Shown: one piece after another, positions 39,746-53,104 of the stretch
Position numbering within the stretch: the first letter of the stretch is position 1
Layout: every line of letters begins with the position of its first letter
From: Hydrangea macrophylla
Taxonomy: Eukaryota; Streptophyta; Magnoliopsida; Cornales; Hydrangeaceae
NCBI GenBank assembly: GCA_033977485.1
Contig: CM066993.1
Span: 26,278,001-26,342,000, forward strand
DNA: 64,000 nucleotides
Direction of reading: 5' to 3'
Program-made: the position numbers and the translations under genes
The notes under the pieces: model-generated
What the model saw: the letters and a program-made list of their open reading frames with translations, nothing else
Database searches by the model: none
What the model was told of the DNA's origin: nothing

Positions 39746-42700
39746 TGTGGATACCGGGATTCCACCGCTTCTCTCTTGTTTGAGATTGTTTTGAAATTGA
39801 TTTGAATCAAGGAAAGAAAACGAAAGGTCTGTTGAAAACAGATACAGAGTCGCCACTTGGTCTTTAAGGAACCAAGAAACCTAATTTTGACTCACCCAAG
39901 CGGATAAGGGCACCGGCCCTTCATAACCAAAGAACTTGGTTCGGGGTTTTGGTACGAGAGAGGAAGGAGCCTTTGTCGCGACTAAAACACCCTCAACTCG
40001 CCCCGTCTTTCGACGGGCCTCAATTAGCATCCAAATAATCATCTTATACTATGTATGGTTCGACAAATAATACTATGATAGTATATTACATCACATAAGG
40101 AGATTTGAAATTGGAAGATCAAAATATAAGATATCATTCATAAGATCTAGGCCAAATATCATGCAATGTAAAGTGAAAGATCACACAAATAAACCTAGGA
40201 AAGATCGTCTAATCATGTATCAAATAATCAAGACTTCCTAATCTAAAGGAGGACATGAATTGTTATTGAAACAAATAAGCAAAGAAATCAAAATATGCTT
40301 AGCAAGGCTAGAATGATGCATGTTAATCTTTGAGAAAAGAAGATCTCTCAATCCCCGGGACGGATGAGAAAGGATGATTAGATCAAAGGGGAAGCATGAA
40401 TATGTGATCAAGTTCATTCCTTATAATCTTCTTGGATTAAGAGTTACAAAAACCCCAAATCTTGCATGAATGCAATGTATGTATCTAAAATGTGCAAAGG
40501 TTGTAGTGTGTCTTGTGTACATGGATTTCTAGAATGACTTAGAAGTCTAAAATGTGCATGAATGAAGGGATTAAATCAACATGGGATATATACAAATGTA
40601 GTATGAACTACTTCCTAAGATGTGAGCTAATTTGGAATGCATATGAGCATCAAATCAAAGAATAAAAGTTGAAATGTGCTTGCTGTGAATAGTGCTGCAT
40701 GTGTTACTTTGCAACATTATAATGGGAGGTCAAACGTGCCTAGAAAAATGTGAGAAAAACCTGAGATCATTCTAATTGTGTCTAGAAAATAACCCAAAAA
40801 GCCAAACATCAATAGCTATCACAGATTAAAAGAAAAAAATCAGAATGTACACATGACTCAGAAACAAAAGCTGTACTGTTGACTGATTTTGTATGATTTT
40901 TCATAAATCAAAGAAAAGGTTTATGATGACCCATTATATACCAAACGTTTCCTAAGACACCCAAGTTTTATAAAAAAAATAAAAAAGATATATGTACAGT
41001 GATGAAAATATCCAGAATAAGTGCAAGAAGTTGGGTGAACATTCTGTGAGAACAGAGGCAGATTATGAATATGAACTTCTTACATCCAAAACAAATACTT
41101 TCACATCTCTATAATTGATGGGAAATATTAGGGACGAACTATGATGTATTAGGAAGGTTTTACAAGTGGTTTCATCATCATAACTTGAGTATTTAATTCA
41201 AAACAAATCTTTGAATCTGAACAGCTCACTGTTTTGGGTCATGGTTTTGGAAATTTTAGGGAAAACAAAGTTTTGTTTCTTGAAACCAAATTAGAGGGAT
41301 TGAGAGGGGTTTTGAAATAGATGTTTTGAAAACATATTTTCAACACTCAATAAGGTTTATGACCACTTAGAATACCAACATCAAACTCATCATTAAGAAT
41401 CTCCAAGATTGTTGGAGAGATTTATTTTTATTTTTAAACATAACTTCAATACATTTCAAGAATACCTTGGAAGTATTGAGGTTATGATCATCATCTATCA
41501 AACATGTTTTTGAGGTCAAGAGCTACTATCCATAAGGATTCACTCACCCCAAACTTCATGTCATCACTTAGATGATGATGAACTAGTAAGTAAATAAAGA
41601 AAAGAAAAAGAAATGAGATAAGGAGAGATGAACATATATATAATCAAAGCAAGTAAATAGTAATCAATAGATGATAATCAATGTGATTTTGGACTTGTAG
41701 CTTGGTGTTTCACTCATAGATTTTGACATTTGGACATGGAAGTAGCTTCCTAACTCAAGAATGCTCAAGAATGGTGATTGGGGGTGTTTGGAATGTGAAG
41801 TATATAGAAGGATAGTGGAAGAAAACAAGATTAAAACTCACTTTCTTTATGGAAAATCAATGGGAGATGCTCCCTTTCTCTCTTCTAAACCTATCTCTAT
41901 CTCTTTTCTTCTCTACAACTTTTCAAGCTTTTCACTTGGCCCCCCCAAAATGAAGAGCAATGGGGGGTTTAAATAGGCCAATTTGGGGTGGTTTTGGGGT
42001 TTTAGAAGTACTCCCATTGGTCCCAAACAACTGTGAACATAAAACTATGTCGTTTTGGCTTTCAATTAATCAAATTGGACCCCCAAAAAAATTACAAAAA
42101 TGGACTCTGCGAGGTTTGAGTGCCGCGGCGGCACTGGGCCAGTGCCGCGGCGGCACTGCTCCTCAGAAGCCCAGAAAATTACGTTTAGGCCCCCAGAGGT
42201 TCCGGTATTCGCGAAAAGGCCCCTATTTCGTCCGAAATTCACAGAAAATGCATACGAACTCCAAATTGAGGTTGTGATATACCATTGGAAAGGTAATGGA
42301 GTCTACTTTACATAAAAAATAGTTCGGGGATAGGTCACTTTGAAAAGTTTCGCGGTATTCGCGATAAAAGCTGATTTGATCGCCTTTTCCACCTTCGGAA
42401 ATTCAAAATAAATTCGTTTTAAATCCAGGAATTATGTGCGATATACCGTTGGAAAGCTATTGACCTCTAGTATCCATGAAAAATATTTGAAAATTGTTTC
42501 GGTGCCCCGATTCCGAAGTCAAATCTTGGTCAAACTGGTCAAACTTGGGATTCCCGGGAAGTTCTGGGAACCTCTGGGAGCTCCCAGGAGCTGATGTTTT
42601 CACTCGATTTTCTTTTGGAACTTATTTTAATACTTTTCTCATGATTTAAAATGATTCTGGTGAATTCGGACGATTTCGGTCAAACTTGGTCAACCTTGGT

Positions 42701-43045
42701 CAAACCTGGTCAAACCTTGGTCAAACCTAGTCAAACCTTGGTCAAACCTAGTCAACGGGGACTTTCCGGGAACTTCCGGGACTTCCGGGGGTCTCTGGGA
42801 GCTGACGATTTCTTCCGGTTTTATTTAAAAACTTATTTTATCACTTTTCTTACGACGTAGTATGTTTTCAGAACTTTGGGACCAAATCTGGGAGTTTTCG
42901 GGCTTTCAGGGGCATTTTGGTCATTCTGAGCATTCTGAGAGATAGAGCTGACTTCCGAGAGTCCTTTTGAGTCTTTTACGATCATTGTGAAACACCAAGC
43001 TATGGGTCTCCTAAATCTGATAGCCGACAAAATGGGGTGTCTACA
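39746..43045 (-). repeat. TatD 5' LTR (3300 bp)
   Basis: This is the promoter copy of the element. TATA on the minus strand is at 41975-41968, GC-rich palindromes at 42119-42160 (both intact here), and the W-box-like cluster at 42678-42756. It lacks six bases (GGACAGA region, near 40694) that the 3' copy has. Confidence 0.93.
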
Positions 43046-43050
43046 GATGA

Positions 43051-43502
43051 ACACTGCATTTTTAAAGAAATTCTTCCCACCTCGCATGACCACCCAACTT
43101 AAACATCAAATAAATTCCTACAAACAAAAGAGTAATGAAACCTTCACTCAAACTTGGGAGCATTTCAAAAATTTGCTTCTCTCATGCCCACATCACGGGT
43201 ATGAGAAGTGGCGAACCATCAGCTTCTTTTATGAATGACTTAATGGTGAAATGAAGAAACTGGTTGAGACCATGAGTGCAGATGTATTTCTTAGCAAAAA
43301 CACCGAAAAGGCTGAAGCCCACTTTGAGTGGTTAGCCAAACATGCTCATGAATGGTCTAACTTTGAGGATGTTTCACGCGCACAACTATCAAGTGTAGAG
43401 GAAAAAAGTATATATCAGTTAAAAAGTGAAGATCACCTAATGACCAAATATGAAGATCTAGCAACAAAAGTAGAAGAGTTAGGGATGAAAGGAGAGAGAT
43501 CT
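43051..43502 (+). pseudogene. AthG gag, middle part
   Basis: The frame resumes the gag left at 21975 (FLKKFFPPRMTTQLKHQINS, then ETFTQTWEHFKNLLLSCPHH). A TGA interrupts it at about 43236, after which KKLVETMSADVFL and a helical acidic segment follow. It ends at the solo-LTR target site GATCT (43498-43502). Confidence 0.82.
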
Positions 43503-46483
43503 TGTAACACATGTAATTTTCTTTTCATTAACAATACTAGTTTTTTGAATTTCTATTTTGGACAGACTGTATTATTATATTATTATTTTAATTACGTGGC
43601 AGTATGGACGTGTTTTAGTTTTACCATATAGACTGTAGTAACCATACTGACTCAACCATAATAAGATTTAACTTAGTCCCATACTCGGACCTGGATATTA
43701 GAAATAATATCCGGTTACACATAAATCGAGACCGACACGTATATTGAGGAACTTATGCATGTCAATTGAGAAAGTGGCATGCAACCCGAGGTGGGCCCCA
43801 TATGGCCGGCCTTGTGCCAGCAACATGTCATCCCTTTGGACACATGTCCACTTAATGGACACATGTCCTATGCATGTAACATGTAAATGACACCTATAAG
43901 CTAATGCACTTTCTATATATAACATGCACATGCACACAATTGACACACTTTGCCTCTTATAATCTGCACTTAAGTAAAGAAAATAGAGTTAGAGTTATAA
44001 GTTCATATAGGAGAAGAAGAAGGTGACACCATTGAAGTTGAAGTTCAAGCTCCATCAAGCTCAAGAACAACATCAAGCTTAATTTCAAGCTTTGGTGAGT
44101 AAATAGTGAGTAAATTGTGAGTTATTGTGAGTATTTTAACTCAATTTAGAACATATATAGAATGTATTAATGTTTAGTAGGAGTTTTATGTTGTTGTGTT
44201 GAAGTTTTCATGATATGCAAGACAAATCCTTAAATCTGAGAAACAGAAACTTCCAGCAAAAATATAGTTTAGTAAAATGAATGTTTTGTTCAGCTCAAAA
44301 ATCTGAATTGAGCTAGGCTTTTTTTGTGGAGAAAGCTATCTCATATATCTAAAAATAACTCTCTATAGCTCTGTCTAGAAATCACTCCTTCATGGGTGAA
44401 ATGCATGTACAATGCAGTGTTATTAATCTGGGAAACAGAAACTTTCAACAGAACGTAGTTTAGTAAAATCAACATTTGGAGTAGGTCAAAATCATAATGA
44501 GGCTAAGGTTTTTTGTGGTGAAAGATAACTAATTTATCTACAAATAACTCTTCTATAGCTCAGTCTAAAAACCCTCCTTCATAGGTGAAATTCACATACA
44601 ACGCAGTACTATAAATCTGGGACAGAACAGTCCGAAAATATAGAAATGTCTAAGCAAAATAAATAATTTGAGCAGCTCAAAAATGTAATTGAAGCTATTT
44701 TGTTTTTGTACATGAGGATGATCCAAATACCGATAATGTTTTAGTTTTGAGTTTGATCTACAAAGCAATTTAGCATGCCCAAATAAATCATGTTAATTCA
44801 GTCAACACAGCGAAAATATATCGTGGCAGATTGTACTGCTTTTTGTATGATGTTTTGTTATGCATGGTGTTGATTGTTGATGCTAGTTTTTCAGTACCTG
44901 TGTTGTTATGAAAATCTCATGCTATGGTAGTGCAATCGCATAGATGAGTATGTTAAGGGTTTCATCTATATTTTTATTGGTATTAAATCCATGTTAAAAA
45001 TCCATGAGCAATGTGCTATGTTTTCCATTGTTATGAATATAGTTTAATGACCGTTGAAAGTTCATACCCAAGCTTTAAGTATGCTGTATAGCACGATTAT
45101 TGCGTTGATAATGATTGGGTAAGTTCTCATTGTAAGCATGTTGAGGGGGTAAAACGGAATGTTGGATGTATAGCTAAATCTTGACGGTTGTAATTGGAAG
45201 CTATTAAGGAATTAAACTACGAAATGTACAAACGCGTAAAATAACGATAAAATGTTCAATAACAGATTTTACGCGAATAAGGGACGTTGGGTCTCATTTC
45301 TAGTCGTGTGACTACTGGTCAAAGTTGATTCGTGATCTTTCGTGTCGTGTTTGGATATTTCTTGCAAAGTTGGTCTTTCGGTAATTCCATAGAGTCGATT
45401 GGAGAGTTATGTTTGTGTTCTTGATCTGAGGATCGGCATGACATGTTCAGTCAAGTACGGATGACCTGAGTATTGTCATGGCGTGTTTGATCAAGTAGTA
45501 GAATAGTTTTCTGCACCCTTGGTCTAAGGACCGGCATGAAGTATTCGGTTACGTGCGGGTGACCTGAGGATAGGCATGACGTGTTCGACCAACTGAATGT
45601 TAACTTCCCGCAGGAGTTATGAAAGGCTTTGTACCCTTGATCTGAGGATCGTCATGACGTGTTCAATTACGCGCGGGTGACCTGAGGATTGTCAATGACA
45701 TGTTCAATCAAGTGTTTGTTAATATCCCGCAGGAGTTGTGAAAGGCTTTTTACCCTTGATCTGAGGATCGTCATGACGTGTTCGATCGTTCGGGTGACCT
45801 GAGGATCATCAGTGACGTGTTCGATAAAGCGATTCATTGTCAAGTGTTGTTCTTTCTTGACCTCTAAATACGTTTCGAGTTAAGTCTTCTTTCGATCAAT
45901 ACCGTTGATCAGTTCAGTTGTGGGCCAAGTTTCGAAAGGGAATGGTTGGGTATGAACGAAACATGGTTTTGGGAATAAGGAATGATGATGAATAACTTAC
46001 CTTGGTGGTGGTAACCTTAAGGGGACCCTCACTTAGCTTAACCGCTAATGGCTTTTATGCCGCTGGACCTTCCACGTCCAGCCTTTGCAGGTCCAGACAA
46101 AGCCGACTGCTATCAGGATGCGGACTTTACTACCGAAGGATATGCTGGTGAAGATTACTACGAGGAAGGCTATGGTTTCGCCAGCTGAAGACTTTGGAGT
46201 TTTTCTTTTGTTATAGTTATGTTATTATTATGTTAATGATGTAATAGTGTAGCTGGACTTGTAATATGTATCTTTTGGATATCTTTTTGGTCTGTAATAT
46301 ACAACTAATGTAAGACTTGGATGTTTTAAATTTCTACTTCCGCTTAACTTAGTCACTTTCCCATATCACATTATTATTATCAGCATGTTTGGACAATCAG
46401 GTGACACATTCAACCAGTCACGTGTCTACGAACCCATAAAGGAAATTCATTTTTCCCTATTTTTGGTACTTCGGGGCGTGACA
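43503..46483 (+). repeat. Solo LTR of a Tekay-like chromovirus (2981 bp)
   Basis: It begins TGTAACACATG, ends GGGGCGTGACA, and is flanked by perfect GATCT duplications (43498-43502 and 46484-46488), with no internal region: the product of LTR-LTR recombination. It is the same family as the ChrF LTRs. Features: TATATATAA at 43914-43922; a splice-donor-like TTTGGTGAGT (intron would start 44095) and acceptor-like CCTTTGCAG (ending 46090); repeats with GGATCGGCATGACGTGTTCG between about 45420 and 45830; and a 46-codon frame at 46048-46188. Confidence 0.92.
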
Positions 46484-46488
46484 GATCT

Positions 46489-47317
46489 AGGCAGGTTTTA
46501 CCTGAAGTTCTCCATGCAACGCATGCAATATGTTGGGACACACAGCTCAATACTGTCCCAATGTGCCGTACTTTCAAGAACAGGCCCCAATGGAAATGAA
46601 GCCATGCAAGGGTGCAGAGGGGCGGGGAATTCCTATAACAATCACAACAACAATTTTCAAAATAATACCAATCGATGGAATCATCTCAGTTTTAATTGGA
46701 AGAACGACGCTGGGACCCAAAATCAATACCATCAACAGCCCTACAACAACAATAACCAATATCAAAGGTAATATAATAGCCCGTCCCAACAGTTCAATCA
46801 AAATAAATCTAATAACTACAACCAAGCTAATCCCTCTAATAATCAGCAGTCTAATGTCTACATGCCACCACATAAAAAGGTGCAAGAGGAAGATCCACTC
46901 TCTCACGCGAACTTAACACAACAGTTAATCCAAATGATGAGCAAGATGTTTGCAACGTTAGAGAGAATGGATGCACGACAAGAGGGATCGGGTGGAATGT
47001 TTCCTGCCCAACCCCTTCAAAACCCTAAGGGATACAACAATGGTCCCAATAATCAAGAACATGCAAAAGCCAGGACTACACTGAGAAGCGGCAAGATTAT
47101 AGGACATAATATGACTCTTTCTACACCTGAAGAGTATGAAGAGGACGAAGTGGTGAATAAAAAGGATCCATATACCAATGAAGATGAGCCATCTACTAAT
47201 AAGGAACCACTAGAATCAAATGATGTAGCTCCCATAAAAGTAGAAGAAGTTGAGAGAAGACCTAGAAAGGAGCCCGTTAAGGACGAATTACCTAAATGCC
47301 CTTTCTCTACTCCTTAA
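46489..47317 (+). pseudogene. AthG gag C-terminus and linker
   Basis: A CCHC zinc knuckle, CNACNMLGHTAQYC, is encoded at 46515-46556, followed by PNVPYFQEQAPME, typical of Athila gag. A frameshift then leads to an Asn/Gln-rich stretch (SYNNHNNNFQNNTNRW, with a stop near 46770) and an acidic, Lys-rich linker from 46862 ending at the TAA at 47315. The protein bound genomic RNA in life; it is now broken by at least two frame changes and a stop. Confidence 0.8.
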
Positions 47318-48115
47318 CCTCAAAGGCTAAAGAAGCCCAAAAATGAGATAAAGAATCAGGAGTTCTTGGAACTATTTAAACAAGTTAAAATAAACCTTCC
47401 ACTCCTTGGTGCAATCAAACAAGTACCGGCCTATGCTAAGTATCTTAAATATTTATGCACGGTCAAGAGGCGGCAAAGTATGAAGAAACACGCCTATGTT
47501 GCTTGCGTAATCATCCAAAATGAACTGCCTCCAAAACTCAAAGACCCTGGTACTCCCACTATCTCATGTCCAATTGGGAATTAAAGAAAATACAATGCAC
47601 TCCTTGATCTAGGAGCAAGCGTAAACCTCCTACCATACTTCGTCTATAAACTGCTAGGGTTAGGTGAACTTAAACCTACTCGAGTTGTATTATAACTAGC
47701 AGATAGGTCGGTGAAATACCCTAGAGGGAAACTGGAAGACGTCCTTATGCAAATAGAATCATTTGTCTTCCCGGTTGATTTTGTAATCTTAGACACTGAA
47801 CCTGTGTCCAATCCATGTGCACAAATCCCGATGATTTTCGGATGTCCGTTCCTCAACACAATCGATGCCATGACAAAATTAAGAAGTGGTATTATGACCA
47901 TCATATTCAGGAATATGACTTTGAATGTCAAAATATTTTCAAATTCCCGACCTGATGAATACAATGATGAGGAAGAAGTGAACCTCATCGAGACGGTCAT
48001 TGAAGATGAGGCTTATTTTGTTGATTTCAAAGATCCTTTGGAGGTAGTTGTGTCACAATTTGATTCTGTTTGCCAGCCTAAAAACTCTACTCCATTGGAT
48101 GCTGACTTAAATTAA
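47318..48115 (+). pseudogene. AthG protease region
   Basis: After the stop the pol reading continues as NEIKNQEFLELFKQVKINLP, LLGAIKQVPAYAKYLK and, past a TAA at 47582, ALLDLGASVNLLPYFVYKLL, the Athila aspartic protease active site (DLGAS). A further stop follows near 47694, then QIPMIFGCPFLNTIDAMTK, the second conserved protease motif, and an acidic tail to 48115. Confidence 0.82.
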
Positions 48116-49227
48116 ACTTACCTCATGATGGAAACGAAAGAGGAGGATAGAGCTGAATGCATGTGGGTAATAGTATACGAACCATTGCCTCAAAAAATAA
48201 AATTAGTTATGCCCTCAAACTTTTAATTTCCTGATTTGGAATTAAAGGAGCTTCCAAAGGAGCTCAAATATGCTTTCCTAGGGACTAAAAAGACATACCC
48301 TATCATTATATCATCTACTTTAAATCTTGAGCAAGAGGGTAAACTAACTCAAATGCTGAAACAACATAAGGGAGCATTGGGATGGACTATTACTGACCTT
48401 AGAGGCATAAGTCCATCTATTTTCACCGATAAAATATATTTGGAGGAGGATGCTAAACCATCATGACAAATGCAAAGGCGTCTGAATCCCAACATGCAAG
48501 AAGTAGTCAAAAAGGAAGTCCTAAAACTACTCAATGTTGGGATCATATATCCAATTTCTGACAGTCCTTGGGTCAGTCTGCCCTAGGTAGTACCAAAGAA
48601 GGCAGGTATAACTGTCATTCCAAATAGCGATGGTGAGCTAGTACCGACACGCATCCCCTCGGGTTGGCGAATGTGTATTGATTACCAAAAATTAAATACT
48701 ATGACCCGGAAGGACCACTTCCCATTACCATTCATGGACCAAATGGTAGAACGAGTGGTGGGTCACAAGTACTATTGCTTTTTAGATGGATACAGTGGAT
48801 ATAATCAAATCAAAATCGCTCCTGAAGATCAGGAGAAAACGATCTTTACGTATCCATTCAGTACTTCCGCTTATCGAAGAATGCCATTTGGCTTATGCAA
48901 TGCACCTGCCCCATTCCAGCAGTGCATGCTCAGTTTATTCAGTGATATGGTCGAGAAGATACTGGAAGTGTTTATGGATGATTTTTCTGTGTTCGGCCAT
49001 AGTTTTGAAAATTGCTTAGAAAATCTTAAACGTGTACTATCACATTGCGAGGACAAACACCTGGTGTTAAACTGGGAAAAGTGTCATTTCATGGTGACCA
49101 GTGGGATAGTCCTCAGCCACATCATTTCTGACAAAGGTATCCAGGTGGATAAGGTAAAAATAGATATTATCTCAAACCTTCCTGCTCCTAGCACAGTTAG
49201 AGATATCCGCTCCATCCTGGGACATGC
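48116..49227 (+). pseudogene. AthG reverse transcriptase, N-terminal part, interrupted by ChrF
   Basis: Visible motifs: LKELPKELKYAFLG, LKQHKGALGWTITDLRGI, a TGA near 48464, WRMCIDYQKLNTMTRKDHFP, YYCFLDGYSGYNQIKIAPED, RRMPFGLCNAPAPFQQCM and the catalytic VFMDDFSVFG (about 48970-48999; FMDD in place of YVDD is usual in Athila). The frame runs open from 48671 to the ChrF insertion after DIRSILGHA. Three stops occur upstream. Confidence 0.88.
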
Positions 49228-52181
49228 TGTAACACCTGTAATTTTCTTTCATTGATAATGTCAGTTTTTGAATTTCTATATTGGACTGACTATATTATTA
49301 TATTATTAATTTAATTATCTGACAGTACGGCCGGTAGTAACCATACCGACTCGGCCGTAATAAGATTTAACTTAGTCCTGTACCCGAACCCGGACATTAG
49401 AAATAATACTCGGTTGCACGTAAATCGAGACTGACACGTATACTGAGGAACTTATGCATGCAAATCAAGGAAGTGGCAAAAAACCCGAGGTGGGCTCCAC
49501 ATGGAAGCTACATGCAACCCCATTGACACATGTCACCACCCTATGTGATACTTGTCCACATGTGGGACACTTGTCATTGCATGTGCACATGCAAACATGC
49601 ATGAAGACACTTCCCCCTCCACCATCTCTATATAACCATGCATATACTCATGCAATTAATTTTCTTTGGCCTAAAAATCTGCACATGGAGAGAAGGCTAG
49701 GAGGTTAGAGATACATAGAGAGATAAAAGAGAAGTTAGGAGAAAATCAAGAGTTGATCCTCCATTTCCTTGTGAGCACCTTCATATACACACTCATATAC
49801 TTACATCCACATCACCATGGGGACTTAGAAGCTGTGATTATAAGTCTTAGAAGTCCAAGAAGATTCCTAGAAGAAAGAAAAGTCAAGAAGTTAAGAAGAA
49901 GAAGGAGTTCATCCTTGAAGTTTGAAGTTCAAGCTCTATTAAGCTCAAAAACAACATCCAAGCTCAATTTCAAGCTTTGGGGAGTAATTGTGAGTAGTCT
50001 AACTCAATTTAGAACACATATAATATGGACTAATATTTAGTAGAAGTTTGATGTTGTTGTGTTGAAGTTTTCATGACATGCAAGACAAATCCATAAATCT
50101 GAGAAACTAAAACTCTCAGCAGAACATAGTTTAGTAAAATGAATGTTATGTGCAGCTCAAAAATCTGAATTAAGCTCGGTTTTTTGTGGTAAAATATAAC
50201 TCATATATCTACAAATAATTCATCTATAGCTCAGTCTAAAAACCCCTCCTTCATAGGTAAAATTCACATACAATGCAGTACTATAAATCTGGGACAAAAC
50301 AGTCCGAGATAAAACAAATGTCTTGTAAAATAAATAGTTTGAGTGGCTCAAAAATGTAGATGAAGCTATGTTTTTTTGTGTACATGAAGATATTCCCATT
50401 ATCTATAATGTTCTAGTTTTGAGTTTGATCTATAAAATAATTTATCATGCCCAAATAAATTATGTTAATTCAGTCAACACAGTGAAAATGTATCCTGGCA
50501 GATTGTGTAGCTTTTTGTATGATGTTTTGTTATGCATGGTATTGATTGTTGATGCTAGTTTTCCAGTACCTGTGTTGTTATAAAAATCTTGTGCAATGGT
50601 AGTGCTATTGCGTAGATGAGTATGTTATGGGTTTCATCTATATGTTTTATTGGTATTAAATCCATGATTATAAATCCATAAGCTATGTGAATATAGTTTA
50701 ATGACCGTTGGAAAGTTCATACCCAAACTATAAGTATATTGTATGGCACGATTATTGCATTGATAAATGAACGAGAAAGTTTCCATCGTAAGTATATTGA
50801 GAGGAAAATGGAATGTCGGACATATAGCGAAATATTAACGGTTATAAATGGATGATATTAACGAACTAAACTACGAAACGTACGAACACGTAAAATAACG
50901 ATAAAATCTTCGATAACAGATTTAATGTGAATAAGGGACATTGGGCCTCGTTTCTAGTCGTGTGACTACCGGTCAAAGTCAATTCGTGAACTTTTGTGTC
51001 GTGTTTGGATAATTCTTGCAAAATTGGTCTCTCGATTATTCCATGGAGTCGATTGGTGAGTTATGTTTTGTTCCTTGATCTGAGGATCGGCATGGCATGT
51101 TCGGTCAAGTGCGGATGACCTGAGGATCAACGTGATGTGTTTGATCAAGTGGTTGATTATTTTTCTGCACCCTTGGACTGAGGATCGGCATGACGTGTTC
51201 GGTTATGTACGGGTCACCTGAGGATCGGCATGACGTGTTCGTCCAAGTGATTATTAATTTCCCGTACCCTTGGTCTGAGGATCGGCATGACGTGTTTGGC
51301 AACATGCGGGCGACGTGAGGATCGACATGACATGTTCGACCAAGAGACTGTTAATGTCCCGCACACTTATGTCATTTGGGCGACAGTTTGAATGCTAGTT
51401 AGGCGATAGTTTGAATGCCATTTGGGCGACAGTTTGAGTGCCAATTGGGCGATAGTTAACTATTCATTGTTGAGTGTTGTTCTTTCTTGACTAGTAAATG
51501 CGTTTGAAGTTAAGTCTTCTTTCAGTCAATGTCATTGGTCAGTTCAGTTCTGGGTTAAGTTTCAAAGGGAATGATTGGGTTTAAATAAGACATGGTTTTG
51601 AGAATGAGAAAAGACAAACAAGGCGTAGTATCGAGAATAAGAAATGATGAACGAGATATGGTTTCGAGAAATAAGAAGAGATGAAGAATAACTTACCTTA
51701 AGTGGTGGTAACATTAAGGGGACCCTCACTTAGCTTAACCACCAATGGCTTTTCATGCCGTTGGACCTTCCACGTCCAGCCTTTGCAGGTCCAAACAGAG
51801 CCGACCACTATCAAGATGCTGACTTTACTACTGAAGACTATGCTAGTGAAGATTACTACGAGGAAGGCTACTGTTTCGCCAGCTGAAGACTTTGGAGCTT
51901 TTCTTTTATTATTGTTCTGTTATTATTAAGTTAGTGATGTAATAGTTTAGCTGGTCTAGTAATATGTATCTTTTGGATATCTTTTTGGCCTGTAATATAC
52001 TGCTAATGTAAGACTTGGATGTTTTAAATTTCTGATTCCGCTAAACTTAGTCACTTTCCCATATCACATTATTGTTATAAGCATGTTTTGACAATCAGGT
52101 GACACTCACAACCAGTCACGTGTCTACGAACCCATAAAGGAAATTTATTTTTCCCTATTTTTGGTGCTTCGGGGCGTGACA
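49228..52181 (+). repeat. ChrF 5' LTR (2954 bp)
   Basis: It starts TGTAACACCTG and ends GGGGCGTGACA. TATA is at 49629-49635. The donor-like GTGAGT of the family is changed to GGGAGT at about 49980. The GGATCGGCATGACGTGTTCG repeats span about 51075-51335, followed by five TTTGGGCGACAGTTTGA-type units (51376-51460). Confidence 0.9.
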
Positions 52182-52189
52182 GGGATTTT

Positions 52190-52201
52190 TGGTATCAGAG
52201 C
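52190..52201 (+). promoter_or_regulatory. ChrF primer-binding site, initiator tRNA-Met
   Basis: TGGTATCAGAGC lies eight bases after the LTR end. The GGGATTTT between LTR end and primer site is longer than usual. Confidence 0.88.
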
Positions 52202-52541
52202 TTTAGGTTTAGACGCGCTCACTGATTGTCCTACACCTTAAGTTATGAGCCTAAGATTTACCTCGTATTAGTACTGACACTGAGTTAGCTCCTCTTGCAT
52301 GACTACGGAGTCGAGCTTCGTTCATGATGATTTCGGAGGTCACTGTAATCACGACGGTCGTATCTAGCCTGTCGACCCTGTACTATATCGATAGTGGATC
52401 TGGTAGAGGGCAAGGCATATCTTGGAGGAGGACATACGGAGAGCTGTGCTTACCGATGCATTATAGTATCCGGATCGAGTGTGGCCCGAGTCAATCCATG
52501 CTTCAGAGACTAACATACTTATTCACCAGGACCTTATCAGC

Positions 52542-53104
52542 ATGACTCAGGACGAGGCACTATATGACGATATACTCTTCCCAATTATCATGGCCTCCCC
52601 AGCATGACCATTCTCACCCGAGCCCATACCAGAGCCAGATGCTGATTCAGATCCCATAGATATAGATAGCGATGATGACATAGCGAGTGGAGAGGATTCT
52701 GCAGGCAGTGACCACTCAATAGATGACCCATCTAATGGTGACGACACAGATGGCGACGATGACCTGACAATTGAGGATGATCCAGCAAGTAGCGACGACG
52801 ATCCGATCGAGGAGGTTGACCCAGCAGACGATCTTTAGAGAGCAGGGATGATGTACACGACCATCCAGCACCACCAGTTGACGAGGACAAGATGATACTA
52901 ATGCCTGAGCAGAACCAAGAAGAAGATCCAGCTGACATCGAGGAGGAGGAGAAGGACCCAGAGGAGGAATTCTTAGAGGACCCGTTATTGATAATAAGAG
53001 AGGAAAACTTTACCTTAGATATGGTAAGGGAGTACCATAGTAAGCAGTTATATCCTTTCTACTCATTCCACTCCTTTTTAGTAAATCGATGCCTTATATT
53101 CTAA
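52542..53104 (+). pseudogene. ChrF acidic protein, broken
   Basis: From ATG 52542 there are 21 codons, an in-frame TGA (52605-52607), then 76 codons very rich in Asp, Glu, Ser and Pro (for example PEPIPEPDADSDPIDIDSDD) up to a TAG at 52836-52838. A second acidic frame (EQNQEEDPADIEEEEKDPEE) continues in a different register from 52892. Together they look like one acidic protein with a stop and a frameshift. I do not recognise the family; its position corresponds to the N-terminus of gag. Confidence 0.5.

Larger units (their letters stand above)
21976..43045 (-). mobile_element. TatD: non-autonomous Tat-lineage element nested in AthG gag
   Basis: LTRs at 21976-25279 (3') and 39746-43045 (5') are about 99.5% alike by eye: roughly 13 substitutions and 3 small indels in 3.3 kb. 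The target duplication GATGA is perfect (21971-21975 and 43046-43050). In the minus sense the order is 5' LTR, tRNA-Arg primer site, leader with hairpins and 51-bp repeats, a mini-gag, hairpin motifs, polypurine-like inverted repeats, four minisatellite blocks, a last hairpin, the polypurine tract and 3' LTR. No protease, reverse transcriptase, RNase H or integrase is present. It must borrow enzymes, plausibly from an autonomous relative like TatA, whose leader and 3' motifs it shares. ChrE (30359-37146) is inserted within it. Confidence 0.92.
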
